A stretch of 64,000 bases of DNA from Szabonella alba (GCF_016765775.1 NZ_JAESVN010000003.1:310001-374000); one strand, 5' to 3'; counted from the first letter of the stretch, positions 26,919-35,543 are shown. Notes: generated by a model from the sequence alone, not told the origin. Numbers and translations: made by a program.

Positions 26919-27451
26919 CAGATGACCGTGATATCCACAAGCTGCCAGATCCAGCGTTCATCAATGACCGGGTTCTGTAAGGCCGCAATGTCGTCGCGCG
27001 GATAGATCAGCCAGATCGGCCCCTTGTCGCGGATGCGCATGGTGCGCCCGTTCATCTCTCGCGCAAGGATCGGGCGGAAGTCCCAGGCATCCGAGGCCGG
27101 GATATCGACCTGAAACTCGTTCATCGCGGTCATGCGCAATTCACGGCCCTGCAAGACGCCCTCTCCCGCCCCCGCGAGTTCCAGCACATCCCGCAGCAAG
27201 GGCCCGCGAAACTGCTGCGGTCCGTCGGTCCAGCGGGTATGGGTCGTCACCTCATGCCAGGGCAGGCGGGCGAAGCCCTCTTCGTCAAGTTCGGTCACGG
27301 TACCATCCGGCGCGGTGATCTTCAGCATGGGCCGCCCGGCCAACTGGGCCTGTGCGATGCGCGGCAGACCGAGCGCAGCCAATCCGGCAGCAAGGAACAT
27401 GCGGCGATCAGAACGGGCCAGTTGATCGGGGAAACGCGGGTGCCGCGTCAT
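26918..27451 (-). CDS. Secreted molybdopterin-binding-fold protein lacking cysteine
   Basis: The 177-residue protein has a leader (DRRMFLAAGLAALGLPRIAQAQ) of twin-arginine-like type. The mature part matches the oxidoreductase molybdopterin-binding fold: LPWHEVTTHTRWTDGPQQFRGPLLRD-type opening, then LRMTAMNEFQVDIP and GPIWLIYPRDD. Enzymes of the sulfite oxidase group bind molybdenum through one conserved cysteine, but this protein has no cysteine at all, so it probably is not an enzyme of that kind. With a good GGAGGAGG site, it is the first gene of the operon with the sensor kinase and regulator, which suggests a ligand-binding or sensing role. Confidence 0.8.
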   Translation of the reverse strand: MTRHPRFPDQLARSDRRMFLAAGLAALGLPRIAQAQLAGRPMLKITAPDGTVTELDEEGFARLPWHEVTTHTRWTDGPQQFRGPLLRDVLELAGAGEGVLQGRELRMTAMNEFQVDIPASDAWDFRPILAREMNGRTMRIRDKGPIWLIYPRDDIAALQNPVIDERWIWQLVDITVI

Positions 27452-27893
27452 GCGGTCGTCCTCCTCCAGAGTAGCGATGGCGCCGCCCGCCCTACTTCAG
27501 TTGCCTGAAGCCAGGACCAGGGCGGCGCCAGAGAGGCGGCAAGCTGCTCATCACACAGTCATAGAGCTTACCGCTTGTCTGCCTGCATGAAACTCAGTCA
27601 GGCTGACCCTCGAAACCAGCAACTCTTTAACAACCAAAGCGACCACTGCACCGGGAGGAAGATCACTAATTAACGCGACCGCTTGCCCTCTGAATGCCCG
27701 ATTCGCCTAAATTTCGATATTCCCAAAAATTAGGGAATAGCCGGTTCCCCTTTGGTCTGCGCCAGCAAGCTGCTGCGAATATTGCATATTTCATGCAGGG
27801 CGCGCGACTGCCTTGCCCCATCGTCAGTCCCGGCACGGTGCCGCTATTCCCTGCAAAAGCGCCGGTCTGACTGCCTGTTCAGGCCCCGCCCGT
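27452..27893. other. 442-bp intergenic region upstream of the signalling operon
   Basis: This region lies upstream of the molybdopterin-fold gene (minus) and past the end of dgt (minus). It holds the half-site cluster listed separately and an AT-rich core around 27700-27790. No open frame there looks like a gene. It is long for a compact genome, so regulatory sites or a small RNA may be present, but I see no clear terminator or conserved RNA fold. Confidence 0.4.
27719..27749. promoter_or_regulatory. Overlapping inverted repeats, ATTCCC half-sites
   Basis: ATTCCC (27719-27724) and GGGAAT (27733-27738) form an inverted repeat with an 8-nt spacer, and GGGAA (27733-27737) also pairs with TTCCC (27745-27749) over a 7-nt spacer. 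Three half-sites in 31 bp suggest binding of a dimeric regulator. It is about 270 bp upstream of the molybdopterin-fold gene, so the target is uncertain. Confidence 0.3.
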
Positions 27894-29081
27894 TCAGGCC
27901 GCGTCCCCGGATCCAAACAGCCGCGCATGTTCCTGAATCGCAAACCGGTCGGTCATCCCGGCGACGTAATCGGCCACAATCCGCGCGAGTTCAGTCTCGG
28001 ACCGCACCGCCGCCACATCCTCGCGCCATTCCTGCGGCAGGAATTCGGGGCGGGTCAGAAACAGCGGGAAAAGGTCATTGACCATGGCCGTCACCCTTGC
28101 CCGTTCCCGCATCACGGACGGCGCACGATACATCCGTGTGAAGAGGAAGGACCGGATCGCCTTCAACTCCTGATAAAGCGGCTTGGAAAAGCGGATCACC
28201 GTGCCCTCCATTGCGCGGATCTCCTCGACCGATTGCGGCTGTGCCGCCTCCAGCCGCCCACGGGCCACCGCGATCACATCCTCGACCATGCGCCCGAACA
28301 CCCGGCGCAGCGCCTCATGCCGCCGCCGCATCGGATCAAGCCCCGGATAAAGCCCGTCCACCACCTCAAAGGCGGGGCCGGTCACCGGCAGGTCCATCAG
28401 ATCGGCCTCGTCGAACAGGCCCGAGCGCAGCCCGTCATGCAGGTCGTGATGCGAATAGGCCACATCATCGGCGATCGCTGCAACCTGCGCCTCGGCGCTT
28501 GCGAAAGTGTGCAGTTCCAGATCCCAGGCGGCATTCACCTCGGCCAGCGCGTAGGGCAGCGCATCGGGCGCATGGCCGTGTTTTTCATCGGCGAAGGGTC
28601 CGATCACCGGGCCGTTATGTTTGGCGATGCCTTCCAGCGTTTCCCATGTAAGGTTCAGCCCGTCGAAACCGGCATAGTGGCGTTCCAGCCGCGTCACGAT
28701 CCGCAGCGCCTGCGCATTGTGATCGAACCCGCCATAGGGTGCCATCAGCGCCCCAAGCGCATCCTCGCCGGTATGGCCAAAGGGGGTATGACCCAGATCA
28801 TGCGCCAGCGCGATGGCCTCGGCCAGATCGGTGTTCAGGCCCAGAACGCCCGCGATGGTGCGCGCGACCTGCGCCACTTCGATCGAATGGGTCAGCCGCG
28901 TGCGGTAATAATCGCCCTCATGTTCGACAAAAACCTGCGTCTTGTGTTTCAGCCGCCGGAAGGCGCTGGAATGGATGATCCGGTCGCGGTCGCGCTGAAA
29001 GGGGGACCGGAAGGTGCTCATCCCCTCATCGAACAATCGTCCGCGTGAGGCATCGGGCTGGCAGGCAAAGGGGGCGAGCAT
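27894..29081 (-). CDS. dgt: Deoxyguanosinetriphosphate triphosphohydrolase-like protein
   Basis: The 395-residue protein is an HD-domain dNTPase. Recognisable blocks are SPFQRDRDRIIHSSAFRRLKHKTQVF (dNTP-binding start), the first metal histidine in TRLTHSIEVA (about residue 65), the HD pair with its following histidine in ALAHDLGHTPFGHTGE (about 94-105), and DVAYSHHDLHDGL. Such enzymes convert dNTPs to deoxynucleosides and tripolyphosphate. It is divergent from the iron-sulfur carrier gene. Confidence 0.92.
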   Translation of the reverse strand: MLAPFACQPDASRGRLFDEGMSTFRSPFQRDRDRIIHSSAFRRLKHKTQVFVEHEGDYYRTRLTHSIEVAQVARTIAGVLGLNTDLAEAIALAHDLGHTPFGHTGEDALGALMAPYGGFDHNAQALRIVTRLERHYAGFDGLNLTWETLEGIAKHNGPVIGPFADEKHGHAPDALPYALAEVNAAWDLELHTFASAEAQVAAIADDVAYSHHDLHDGLRSGLFDEADLMDLPVTGPAFEVVDGLYPGLDPMRRRHEALRRVFGRMVEDVIAVARGRLEAAQPQSVEEIRAMEGTVIRFSKPLYQELKAIRSFLFTRMYRAPSVMRERARVTAMVNDLFPLFLTRPEFLPQEWREDVAAVRSETELARIVADYVAGMTDRFAIQEHARLFGSGDAA

Positions 29082-29209
29082 GAAGGGTCCCGTTCTTGGA
29101 TCAGCAGTTTCGCCTGTCTATAGGCGATTCGCCCCGCAAACGCACGGCGCTTGAGCCTTGCGCCCCGCATCCCTATATTGAGTTCACAGCATTTGGCGGA
29201 GCCACCGAC

Positions 29210-29545
29210 ATGGACCTCACCCTTCCCCCCCGCGTCACCGACCGCGCCTATGCGCGGCTTTCGGAAATCATCGAGACGACCGGCGCGCCCAAGGCGCTGC
29301 GTGTGGCGGTCGAGGGCGGCGGCTGCTCGGGCTTTCAGTATGATATCCGGCTTGAGGATGCGGCCCTGCCCGACGACATGGTGCTGGAAAAGGACGGGCT
29401 GCAGGTGCTGGTCGATACGGTCTCCCTGCCCTTCCTGACCAATGCCGTGATTGATTTCTCGGAAGAACTGATCGGCGCGCGTTTCGTGATCGAAAACCCC
29501 AATGCCAGCAGTTCCTGCGGCTGCGGCACCTCCTTTTCGATCTGA
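29210..29545 (+). CDS. erpA: A-type iron-sulfur carrier (HesB/IscA/ErpA family)
   Basis: The ATG at 29210 is preceded by GGAG and gives 111 residues, the usual length. The three cluster-binding cysteines are present: one in EGGGCSGFQYDI and two in SSSCGCGTSF at the C-terminus. Family proteins carry [4Fe-4S] or [2Fe-2S] clusters to apo-enzymes. The symbol is by general similarity; IscA or SufA cannot be excluded. The gene is divergent from dgt. Confidence 0.87.
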   Translation: MDLTLPPRVTDRAYARLSEIIETTGAPKALRVAVEGGGCSGFQYDIRLEDAALPDDMVLEKDGLQVLVDTVSLPFLTNAVIDFSEELIGARFVIENPNASSSCGCGTSFSI

Positions 29546-29713
29546 CCCCCGGCTCGATCTGAAACCCGGGGCTGCAGGTCGGTGCGCGTTCTGGCCCGGG
29601 CAGCGTGGCCCATGCCAGCCCCCCAACACATACCCTCAATCAGGGCTGGTCTCTCCCCCCGGATCCGGGTCACACTGCAACGGCCCTGACCGGAACTTGC
29701 GGAGACCGCTGCC

Positions 29714-30496
29714 ATGAAGATCGCGACATTCAACATCAACGGTATCAAGGCCCGGATCGAGGCCCTGCCCCGCTGGCTTGAGAGTGCGAAACCCGATGTC
29801 GTGGCGCTTCAGGAAATCAAGTCGGTGGATGAGGCATTCCCCCGTGCGCTGTTCGAGGATTCGGGCTGGCGGGTGGAAACCCATGGCCAGAAAGGCTTCA
29901 ACGGCGTGGCCATCCTGTCGCGCCTGCCGCTTGAGGATGTGACGCGTGGCCTGCCGGGGGACGATGCCGACGAACAGGCGCGCTGGATAGAGGCCACGGT
30001 GATCGGTCCGGTTCAGGCGGTGCGCCTCTGCGGGCTGTACCTGCCCAATGGCAACCCCGCGCCCGGGCCGAAATACGATTACAAACTGGCGTGGATGGCG
30101 CGGATGGAGGCGCGGGTGCGCGAGCTTCTGGCGCTTGAGGAACCGCTGGTGCTTGCCGGGGATTACAATGTGATCCCGCAGCCCGAGGATGCCGCCCGGC
30201 CGGGGGCGTGGCATGATGATGCGCTGTTCCTGCCCCAGACCCGTGCCGCCTTCCGCCGTCTTGTCAATCTGGGACTGACCGATGCGTTCCGCGCCCGGAT
30301 CGCGGGGCCGGGGCATTATTCCTTCTGGGATTATCAGGCAGGCGCCTGGGAAAAGAACAACGGCATCCGCATCGACCATCTGCTGCTGTCGCCGCAGGCG
30401 GCGGATCTGTTGCAGGATGTGGCCATCGACCGTGAGACGCGCGCTGGCGAAAAACCCTCGGACCATGTGCCGGTCCATATCGCGCTTGCCGCCTGA
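29714..30496 (+). CDS. xth: Exodeoxyribonuclease III
   Basis: A GGAG site precedes the ATG at 29714. The 260-residue protein starts KIATFNINGIKAR and has the metal glutamate in VALQEIKSVD (Glu34), LCGLYLPNGNP, the AGDYNVIP catalytic aspartate block and the terminal SDHVPVHIAL. Exonuclease III (AP endonuclease) acts in base-excision repair. It lies downstream of the iron-sulfur carrier gene, in the same direction, with about 170 bp between. Confidence 0.93.
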   Translation: MKIATFNINGIKARIEALPRWLESAKPDVVALQEIKSVDEAFPRALFEDSGWRVETHGQKGFNGVAILSRLPLEDVTRGLPGDDADEQARWIEATVIGPVQAVRLCGLYLPNGNPAPGPKYDYKLAWMARMEARVRELLALEEPLVLAGDYNVIPQPEDAARPGAWHDDALFLPQTRAAFRRLVNLGLTDAFRARIAGPGHYSFWDYQAGAWEKNNGIRIDHLLLSPQAADLLQDVAIDRETRAGEKPSDHVPVHIALAA

Positions 30497-30516
30497 TCAG
30501 GACCGCCTCGCACCTC

Positions 30517-30583
30517 TTTCATCTTGGCTCATATACCTTGGCGGGAAGGCGGCCTTGCCGCCGTGGGGGGCAGCGCCCCCCTC
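30517..30583. repeat. Dispersed intergenic repeat, copy 1
   Basis: The element starts with TTTCATCTTGGCTCATATACC, has a GGCGGC/GCCGCC hairpin (30548-30562) and then a GGGGGGC/GCCCCCC hairpin with a 3-nt loop (30565-30581). Copy 3 near 52.25-52.32 kb has the same order of elements, and a shorter related form lies at 48.14 kb. It sits between convergent xth and a monooxygenase gene. No coding potential is seen. Confidence 0.5.
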
Positions 30584-30590
30584 AGCCCTT

Positions 30591-31772
30591 TCAATCCCCC
30601 GCTGTCACATCATGGCCATGGATCCAGTCGAAGCGGCGCAGCGGCAGCGATGGCGCGATCCGCGATCCCAGCCGCATTGCCAGATGCGCGGCCTCCCGCA
30701 GCGGCGATCCCAGATGATAGATCCGCCCGCTGCGATCGGCCGCCGCGACCACCGCCGACGTGCGCAGGCGCCTTGCGGCCTGATAGGCGGCAAAGGCGTC
30801 CTCCGGCCGGTCATGCCGGTCCAGCGCCTCGGCCAGAACCCAGGCATCCTCCAGCGCCAGATTGGCACCCTGTGCCAGAAAGGGCAGCGTCGGATGGGCC
30901 GCATCGCCCAGCAGGGCCGCGCGGCCCTGATGCCAGCTTTGCGCCACGGGATGCCGGAACAGCCCCCAGAGCCCGACCTCGGCCACCCGGTCCAGCCAGC
31001 CCTGAACGCGCGGCGCGAACCCGGCAAAGGCCTGCCGCAGTTCACCCGGCTCGTCCCGCAGCGACCAGCCCTCGGCGGCCCAGCGGCGGCGCTCCTCGAC
31101 CGCGATGATATTGCGCAGGGTGCCGCCCCGCAGCGGATAGCTGACCAGATGACGCCCCGGTCCCATATGCACCTCGGCCACCGGATCGCCACCCTCACCA
31201 GGCAAGGCCGGGATGGTCGCCCGCCAGGCGATGCGATTGGTGAAAAGCGGCGCGACATCGCCATTGAGGGCGGCGCGCAGGCGCGAATGCAACCCGTCCG
31301 CCCCAATCAGCAGATCTGCCTCGCGCGCAGCGCCTGTAGCCATGCGCAGCCGCGGCCGCGCGCCGGACAGATCCACAGCCTCGACCTTTTGCAGAAGCTG
31401 CAGTTCCACCCCCGCTGACAGCGCCCCCTCCAGCAGCAGCGCAATCAGATCGGCGCGGTGGATCAGGTGATAGTCCCAGCCGGGCCGGGCCGCTGCCAGA
31501 TCAAGACGCATCACCCCGGCACCGGTATCCCCACGGATCAGGTGCACGGCCCGGGCCCGCATCGCGGCTGTGGCCAGCGCCGGACCCAGCCCCAGCGCCG
31601 CCATCACCCGCGCGCCGTTCGGGCTGATCTGCAGGCCTGCACCCACCTCGCGGATCGCATCGGACTGTTCCAGCACGGTCACCCGCGCCCCGCGCAAGGC
31701 CAGCGCCCGCGCCACGGCGAGCCCCGCAATGCCACCGCCCAGAACCGTGATCCCTGCCCCGGTCACCGCCAT
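30591..31772 (-). CDS. FAD-dependent monooxygenase (salicylate hydroxylase-like)
   Basis: The start at 31772 follows AAGGGCGG and gives about 393 residues. It has the FAD-binding GGGIAGLAVARALALRG, the second FAD motif LLGDAAHPTLPFLAQGANLALEDAW (DG/GD box), the LIGADGLHSRLRAAL block and REVGAGLQISPNGARVM. This matches group A flavin monooxygenases such as salicylate or 3-hydroxybenzoate 6-hydroxylases. The aromatic substrate is not known. It lies downstream of dksA on the same strand, with a strong stem between. Confidence 0.86.
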   Translation of the reverse strand: MAVTGAGITVLGGGIAGLAVARALALRGARVTVLEQSDAIREVGAGLQISPNGARVMAALGLGPALATAAMRARAVHLIRGDTGAGVMRLDLAAARPGWDYHLIHRADLIALLLEGALSAGVELQLLQKVEAVDLSGARPRLRMATGAAREADLLIGADGLHSRLRAALNGDVAPLFTNRIAWRATIPALPGEGGDPVAEVHMGPGRHLVSYPLRGGTLRNIIAVEERRRWAAEGWSLRDEPGELRQAFAGFAPRVQGWLDRVAEVGLWGLFRHPVAQSWHQGRAALLGDAAHPTLPFLAQGANLALEDAWVLAEALDRHDRPEDAFAAYQAARRLRTSAVVAAADRSGRIYHLGSPLREAAHLAMRLGSRIAPSLPLRRFDWIHGHDVTAGD

Positions 31773-31790
31773 GTTCCGCCCTTTCAGGAT

Positions 31791-31827
31791 GCAGAACGCC
31801 GGGTCCAGCACGGGCCCGGCGTTCTGC
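31791..31827 (-). terminator. Strong hairpin after dksA
   Basis: GCAGAACGCCGGG (31791-31803) pairs perfectly with CCCGGCGTTCTGC (31815-31827) over an 11-nt loop. It lies 23 bp past the dksA stop and 19 bp before the monooxygenase start on the minus strand. No T run follows, so it may be a terminator, an RNA-stability hairpin or an intercistronic block. Confidence 0.5.
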
Positions 31828-31849
31828 AGATCATATGTGAAACGCGCGA

Positions 31850-32272
31850 TCAGTCGTCGCGATGCACCCGTTCCCGCCGTTCATGTTTTTCCTGCGCTTC
31901 CAGCGTCATCGTGGCGATGGGCCGCGCATCCAGCCTCTTGAGCGAGATCGGCTCGCCGGTGGCCTCGCAATAGCCGTATTCGCCATGCTCGATCCGCCGC
32001 AGCGCCGCGTCGATCTTCGAGACCAGCTTGCGCTGACGGTCGCGGGTGCGCAGTTCCAGCGCGCGGTCGGTTTCCTCGGATGCGCGGTCGGCGATATCGG
32101 GCACATTGCGCGCCGATCCCTGCAACCCCTCGATCGTTTCGGCCGACTGATCCAGAAGCTCCTGCTTCCAGACCAGCAGCTTGCGGCGGAAATATTCCAG
32201 CTGCCGGTCATTCATGAAGGGTTCATTCTCGGCGGGGCGGTAATCGTCGGGAAGGAAGGATTCGGCCTTCAT
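31850..32272 (-). CDS. dksA: RNA polymerase-binding factor DksA, zinc-cysteine-poor
   Basis: The ATG at 32272 is chosen because AAGGAGA lies 9 bp upstream; it gives 140 residues. The coiled-coil tip reads VPDIADRASEE with Asp59, Asp62 and Ala64 equivalent to the residues DksA uses at the polymerase secondary channel. Where E. coli has four zinc cysteines, only Cys102 (GYCEATGEP) remains; the others are Thr, Thr/Met and Ala. DksA with (p)ppGpp adjusts rRNA and amino acid promoters. A zinc-independent fold is expected. Confidence 0.9.
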   Translation of the reverse strand: MKAESFLPDDYRPAENEPFMNDRQLEYFRRKLLVWKQELLDQSAETIEGLQGSARNVPDIADRASEETDRALELRTRDRQRKLVSKIDAALRRIEHGEYGYCEATGEPISLKRLDARPIATMTLEAQEKHERRERVHRDD

Positions 32273-32455
32273 TGCTGGATTCTCCTTGACGTCACGCGAC
32301 GCCGACACTGGGGCATAGGTCATTGCACGCTCCTGTTGCGGGTCAATTAGCCGAAGGCTGCGCGAATGTCACTAGCGGTTGCGACAAATTCGGCCCGGGG
32401 CTAGGGTCGCCCCGTGCGCGTTCCCCCCGATCCGGCCAGAGGCTTCAACTGCAAG

Positions 32456-33292
32456 ATGAAATTCACATCCACCGATCGCTATATCGCCCCCGAGGACCTG
32501 ACGGTTGCGGTCAATGCCGCCGTGACGCTGCAACGCCCGCTGCTGGTGAAGGGAGAGCCGGGAACCGGCAAGACCGAGCTTGCGCGCGAGGTTGCAACCG
32601 CGCTGAACCTGCCGATCCTTGAATGGCATGTGAAATCAACCACCCGCGCCCAGCAGGGGCTTTACGAATATGATGCCGTCAGCCGCCTGCGCGACAGCCA
32701 GCTGGGTGACGCCCGCGTCCATGACGTGAAGAACTATATCCGCAAGGGCAAGCTCTGGCAGGCGTTTGAGGCGGAAAGCCGCGTGGTGCTGCTGATCGAC
32801 GAGATCGACAAGGCCGATATCGAGTTCCCGAACGATCTGTTGCAGGAACTCGACCGCATGGAATTCCATGTCTATGAGACCGGAGAGACGATCCGCGCCA
32901 CGCACCGTCCGGTGGTCATCATTACCTCGAACAATGAAAAGGAACTGCCCGACGCGTTTCTGCGCCGCTGTTTCTTCCATTTCATCCGCTTTCCAGATGC
33001 CGAGACGCTGCGCGCCATCGTCCGGGTGCATTTCCCCGCTATCAAGGAAACGCTGCTATCGACGGCGCTGACGCAGTTTTTTGAGATCCGTGACATGCCG
33101 GGGATCAAGAAGAAACCCTCGACTTCCGAGGCGCTGGACTGGCTGAAACTGCTGCTGGCCGAGGATCTGACCGCCGAGGATCTGGCCCGCGACAAGGTGG
33201 CCCTGCCCCGGCTGCATGGTGCGCTGCTGAAAAATGAACAGGATGTGCATCTGTTCGAACGTCTGGCCTTCATGGCCCGCTCGGGGCGCTGA
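32456..33292 (+). CDS. MoxR-type AAA+ ATPase (CoxD-like)
   Basis: The start at 32456 (MKFTSTDRYI) fits family alignments; a GTG at 32414 would add 14 residues. The 278-residue protein has Walker A GEPGTGKT (33-40), Walker B LLIDEIDKAD (112-121), sensor 1 IITSNNEKELPDAF and arginine-finger FLRRCFF. MoxR ATPases act with VWA-domain proteins to insert cofactors or remodel proteins. The VWA partner lies 2.5 kb downstream at 35753-36937. The gene is divergent from dksA. Confidence 0.88.
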   Translation: MKFTSTDRYIAPEDLTVAVNAAVTLQRPLLVKGEPGTGKTELAREVATALNLPILEWHVKSTTRAQQGLYEYDAVSRLRDSQLGDARVHDVKNYIRKGKLWQAFEAESRVVLLIDEIDKADIEFPNDLLQELDRMEFHVYETGETIRATHRPVVIITSNNEKELPDAFLRRCFFHFIRFPDAETLRAIVRVHFPAIKETLLSTALTQFFEIRDMPGIKKKPSTSEALDWLKLLLAEDLTAEDLARDKVALPRLHGALLKNEQDVHLFERLAFMARSGR

Positions 33293-33702
33293 TCGTCGTC
33301 CGTCATCGCAGGTCACCCCGCGCCGGATTGCGGATGCCCCCGCAGCGCTTTGAAAGGCCCCGCGGCGTTGCACGGTCCGGCGCCGGGAAAGGGGCACTTG
33401 AACAACGCCCGCCAAGTCCATGGAGGCACACAGGGATACTGCCCTTTGCCCAAGGGCCAAATCGCTCTTCTGCCTCGCCGATTGCCGCATTTCCAACATC
33501 ATTCGATCACGAAACTGGCCAGATCTGAAACAATTCGACACATATCGTCAGGGCGCCCGCGCAAATCTGGCGCGCGGCCCGTCCGGCTGCGCTAGGCCTT
33601 GAATCACGGCAGCAGATGAAATTCCCAAAGATTGACATGAACGGGCCGCGTTCCTGACACTCGCATCCCGTTCTGTGATCCTGAGCAGAACAACAGTGCG
33701 GA
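33293..33702. other. 410-bp intergenic region between moxR-like gene and GNAT-like gene
   Basis: No reading frame here has a start and codon use that I can support. A perfect -35 hexamer TTGACA lies at 33632-33637, but the hexamer 17 bp on (TGACAC) is a poor -10, so a promoter for the 33703 gene is only possible. No terminator hairpin with a T run is evident after the ATPase gene. Confidence 0.4.
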
Positions 33703-34161
33703 ATGCCGAAAATGGCCGATACGAGTTTGACCGATCCCGATACCCCTGCCGCCGACCGCCTTGCAATCCGGCCTCTGGCCAGTTGTCTTGCGGCGGAATG
33801 GCATGGCTTACGTGCCGACCTTTTGCCGCAGGAAGACCCGGCGGTGGCTGCGGCGACCCTCAAACGTCTTGTGTCCCAGAATGGCAGCGATGCCGCGATG
33901 CTTGTTCTGCGCGGGTACCGTCCGGTCGGCCTTGCCTGTTATCGCATCACGCGGGGCCGCGACGCGCTGGACAGCGTCTTTGAGGTGACCGAATGGCTGT
34001 TCCGGCCAGAGGCGTCCGGGACCGGCGCAGGCGCGCATCTGATCGGCTTTCTGTATATGGCGGCCGAGGCGCAGGGCGCGCCGCTGGTCTATTGGCCCTC
34101 TGCCGTGACCGGGTTCCGCCCTGCGGCGGACGCGACCGGCCCTGACCGGAAAGCGGCCTGA
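33703..34161 (+). CDS. GNAT-like protein (putative)
   Basis: This 152-residue protein shows weak GNAT features: a hydrophobic strand MLVLRGYRPVGLACYRIT (about 66-83), FEVTEWLFRPEASGTGAGAHLIGFLY (about 93-118), where GTGAGAH resembles the acetyl-CoA pyrophosphate loop, and a strand LVYWPSAV. It has no recognisable catalytic acceptor region and could be a non-enzymatic fold member. The start may be 33703 or 33712. It lies 2 bp before the DUF2927 lipoprotein gene, so the two are cotranscribed. Confidence 0.55.
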   Translation: MPKMADTSLTDPDTPAADRLAIRPLASCLAAEWHGLRADLLPQEDPAVAAATLKRLVSQNGSDAAMLVLRGYRPVGLACYRITRGRDALDSVFEVTEWLFRPEASGTGAGAHLIGFLYMAAEAQGAPLVYWPSAVTGFRPAADATGPDRKAA

Positions 34162-34163
34162 CG

Positions 34164-35543
34164 ATGCGCTTGGCTTCTGTCCTTTCGGTCTGTCTGCTGA
34201 CCGCCTGCCTGCCGACGCCGGGGGCCGAGGTGTCGATGAATTTCGCGCAAGGTGACCTGGGAGTATCCTTCCCGCCACCGTCCGCGATGAACGGGCATGG
34301 GCTGAAACCGGGCGAACGGCCCCGGCGCGGCAATGCCGAACTGGCGCGCGATTTTCTCGATCTCAGCTTCCGGATGGAAAGCGGACGCCCCCTGCCACGG
34401 TTCAGCCGTTTCGAAGGCCCGGTCACGGTGCGGATGACGGGGGCGGTCCCGCCCTCGGCGGCGACCGATCTGTCCCGGCTGCTGCAACGGCTGCGCAGCG
34501 AGGCGGGCATCGACATCCGCGAAATCCCGCAAGGTGAGGCCGCGATCACGCTGCAATTCCTGCCGCGCAAGGTGATCCAGACCACCTATGCCAATGTCGC
34601 CTGTTTCGTCGCCCCCCGCGTTTCCGGCTGGGAGGAGTTCAAAGCCGCCCGCAATACCGGCCAACTTGACTGGCCAAGCCTGCACCGGCGCGAAAAGCTG
34701 GCGGTCTTTCTGCCTGCAGACAGTTCAGCGCAGGAAGTGCGCGATTGCCTGCATGAGGAACTGGCCCAGGCGCTGGGCCCCCTGAACGATCTGTACCGGC
34801 TGACGGATTCCGTCTTCAACGATGACAATTTCCACACCTCGCTGACCGGGTTCGACATGCTGATCCTGCGCGCCACTTACGCGCCGGAATTGCGCTCGGG
34901 CATGACCGAGGCCGAGGTGGCGGCACGGCTTCCGCTGGTGCTGGCGCGGATCAATCCGGCGGGGGGCAGAGCGGCAGGCGCAGCACCCCATTCCCCCACC
35001 CCGCGCGCGTGGATCAATGCGATCGAGGGCGCCCTGTCGGGGTCCGGCCCTGCGGGGCGGCGGGCGGATCTGGCGCAGCAGGCGCTGGGAATGGCGCGGG
35101 CGCAGGGCTGGACCGACGGGCGCCTTGCCTTCAGCTATTTTGCGGTGGGGCGGCAATTGCTGGGGTCGGACCCGGCCAAAGCGATGTCGGCCTTTGCCGA
35201 GGCGGGGCGTGTCTATCGCGGGCTACCCGGCGGCGCCATCCATGCAGCCCATGTCGATATGCAGATCGCGGCCGTGGCATTGGCAAGCGGTGACTCCGGC
35301 GGGGCGCTGGCTATCGCCGACCGGATCACGCCCGTCGTCGCCGCCTCGGAAAACGCGGCGCTGATGGCGACCGTCCTGATGCTGCGGGCCGAGGCGCTGA
35401 CGCTGCAGGGGCGCGACAGTGAGGCGCAAGCCCTGCGCATGGACAGTCAGGGTTGGGCGCGCTATGGCTTCGGTTCGGACGCGCAGGTCCGGGCGCGGAT
35501 GGCGGAAATCGCCGCCCTTGCCCGGCGCGGCAAGCGAAGCTGA
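34164..35543 (+). CDS. DUF2927 family lipoprotein
   Basis: The 459-residue protein begins with a lipoprotein signal (LSVCLLTACLP; lipobox LTAC, cysteine at about residue 14). The central domain has the DUF2927 pattern, for example YANVACFVAPRVSG and VRDCLHEELAQALGPLNDLYRLTDSVFNDDNFHTSLT (about 140-235). The C-terminal third is helical with TPR-like repeats (about 330-455). The function of DUF2927 is unknown; proteins of this type are found in many alphaproteobacteria. It follows the GNAT-like gene by 2 bp. Confidence 0.78.
   Translation: MRLASVLSVCLLTACLPTPGAEVSMNFAQGDLGVSFPPPSAMNGHGLKPGERPRRGNAELARDFLDLSFRMESGRPLPRFSRFEGPVTVRMTGAVPPSAATDLSRLLQRLRSEAGIDIREIPQGEAAITLQFLPRKVIQTTYANVACFVAPRVSGWEEFKAARNTGQLDWPSLHRREKLAVFLPADSSAQEVRDCLHEELAQALGPLNDLYRLTDSVFNDDNFHTSLTGFDMLILRATYAPELRSGMTEAEVAARLPLVLARINPAGGRAAGAAPHSPTPRAWINAIEGALSGSGPAGRRADLAQQALGMARAQGWTDGRLAFSYFAVGRQLLGSDPAKAMSAFAEAGRVYRGLPGGAIHAAHVDMQIAAVALASGDSGGALAIADRITPVVAASENAALMATVLMLRAEALTLQGRDSEAQALRMDSQGWARYGFGSDAQVRARMAEIAALARRGKRS

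Noticed and set aside
33632-33660. Promoter TTGACA-17-TGACAC before the GNAT-like gene
   Set aside because: The -35 is perfect, but the -10 position is far from consensus and no second evidence supports it.
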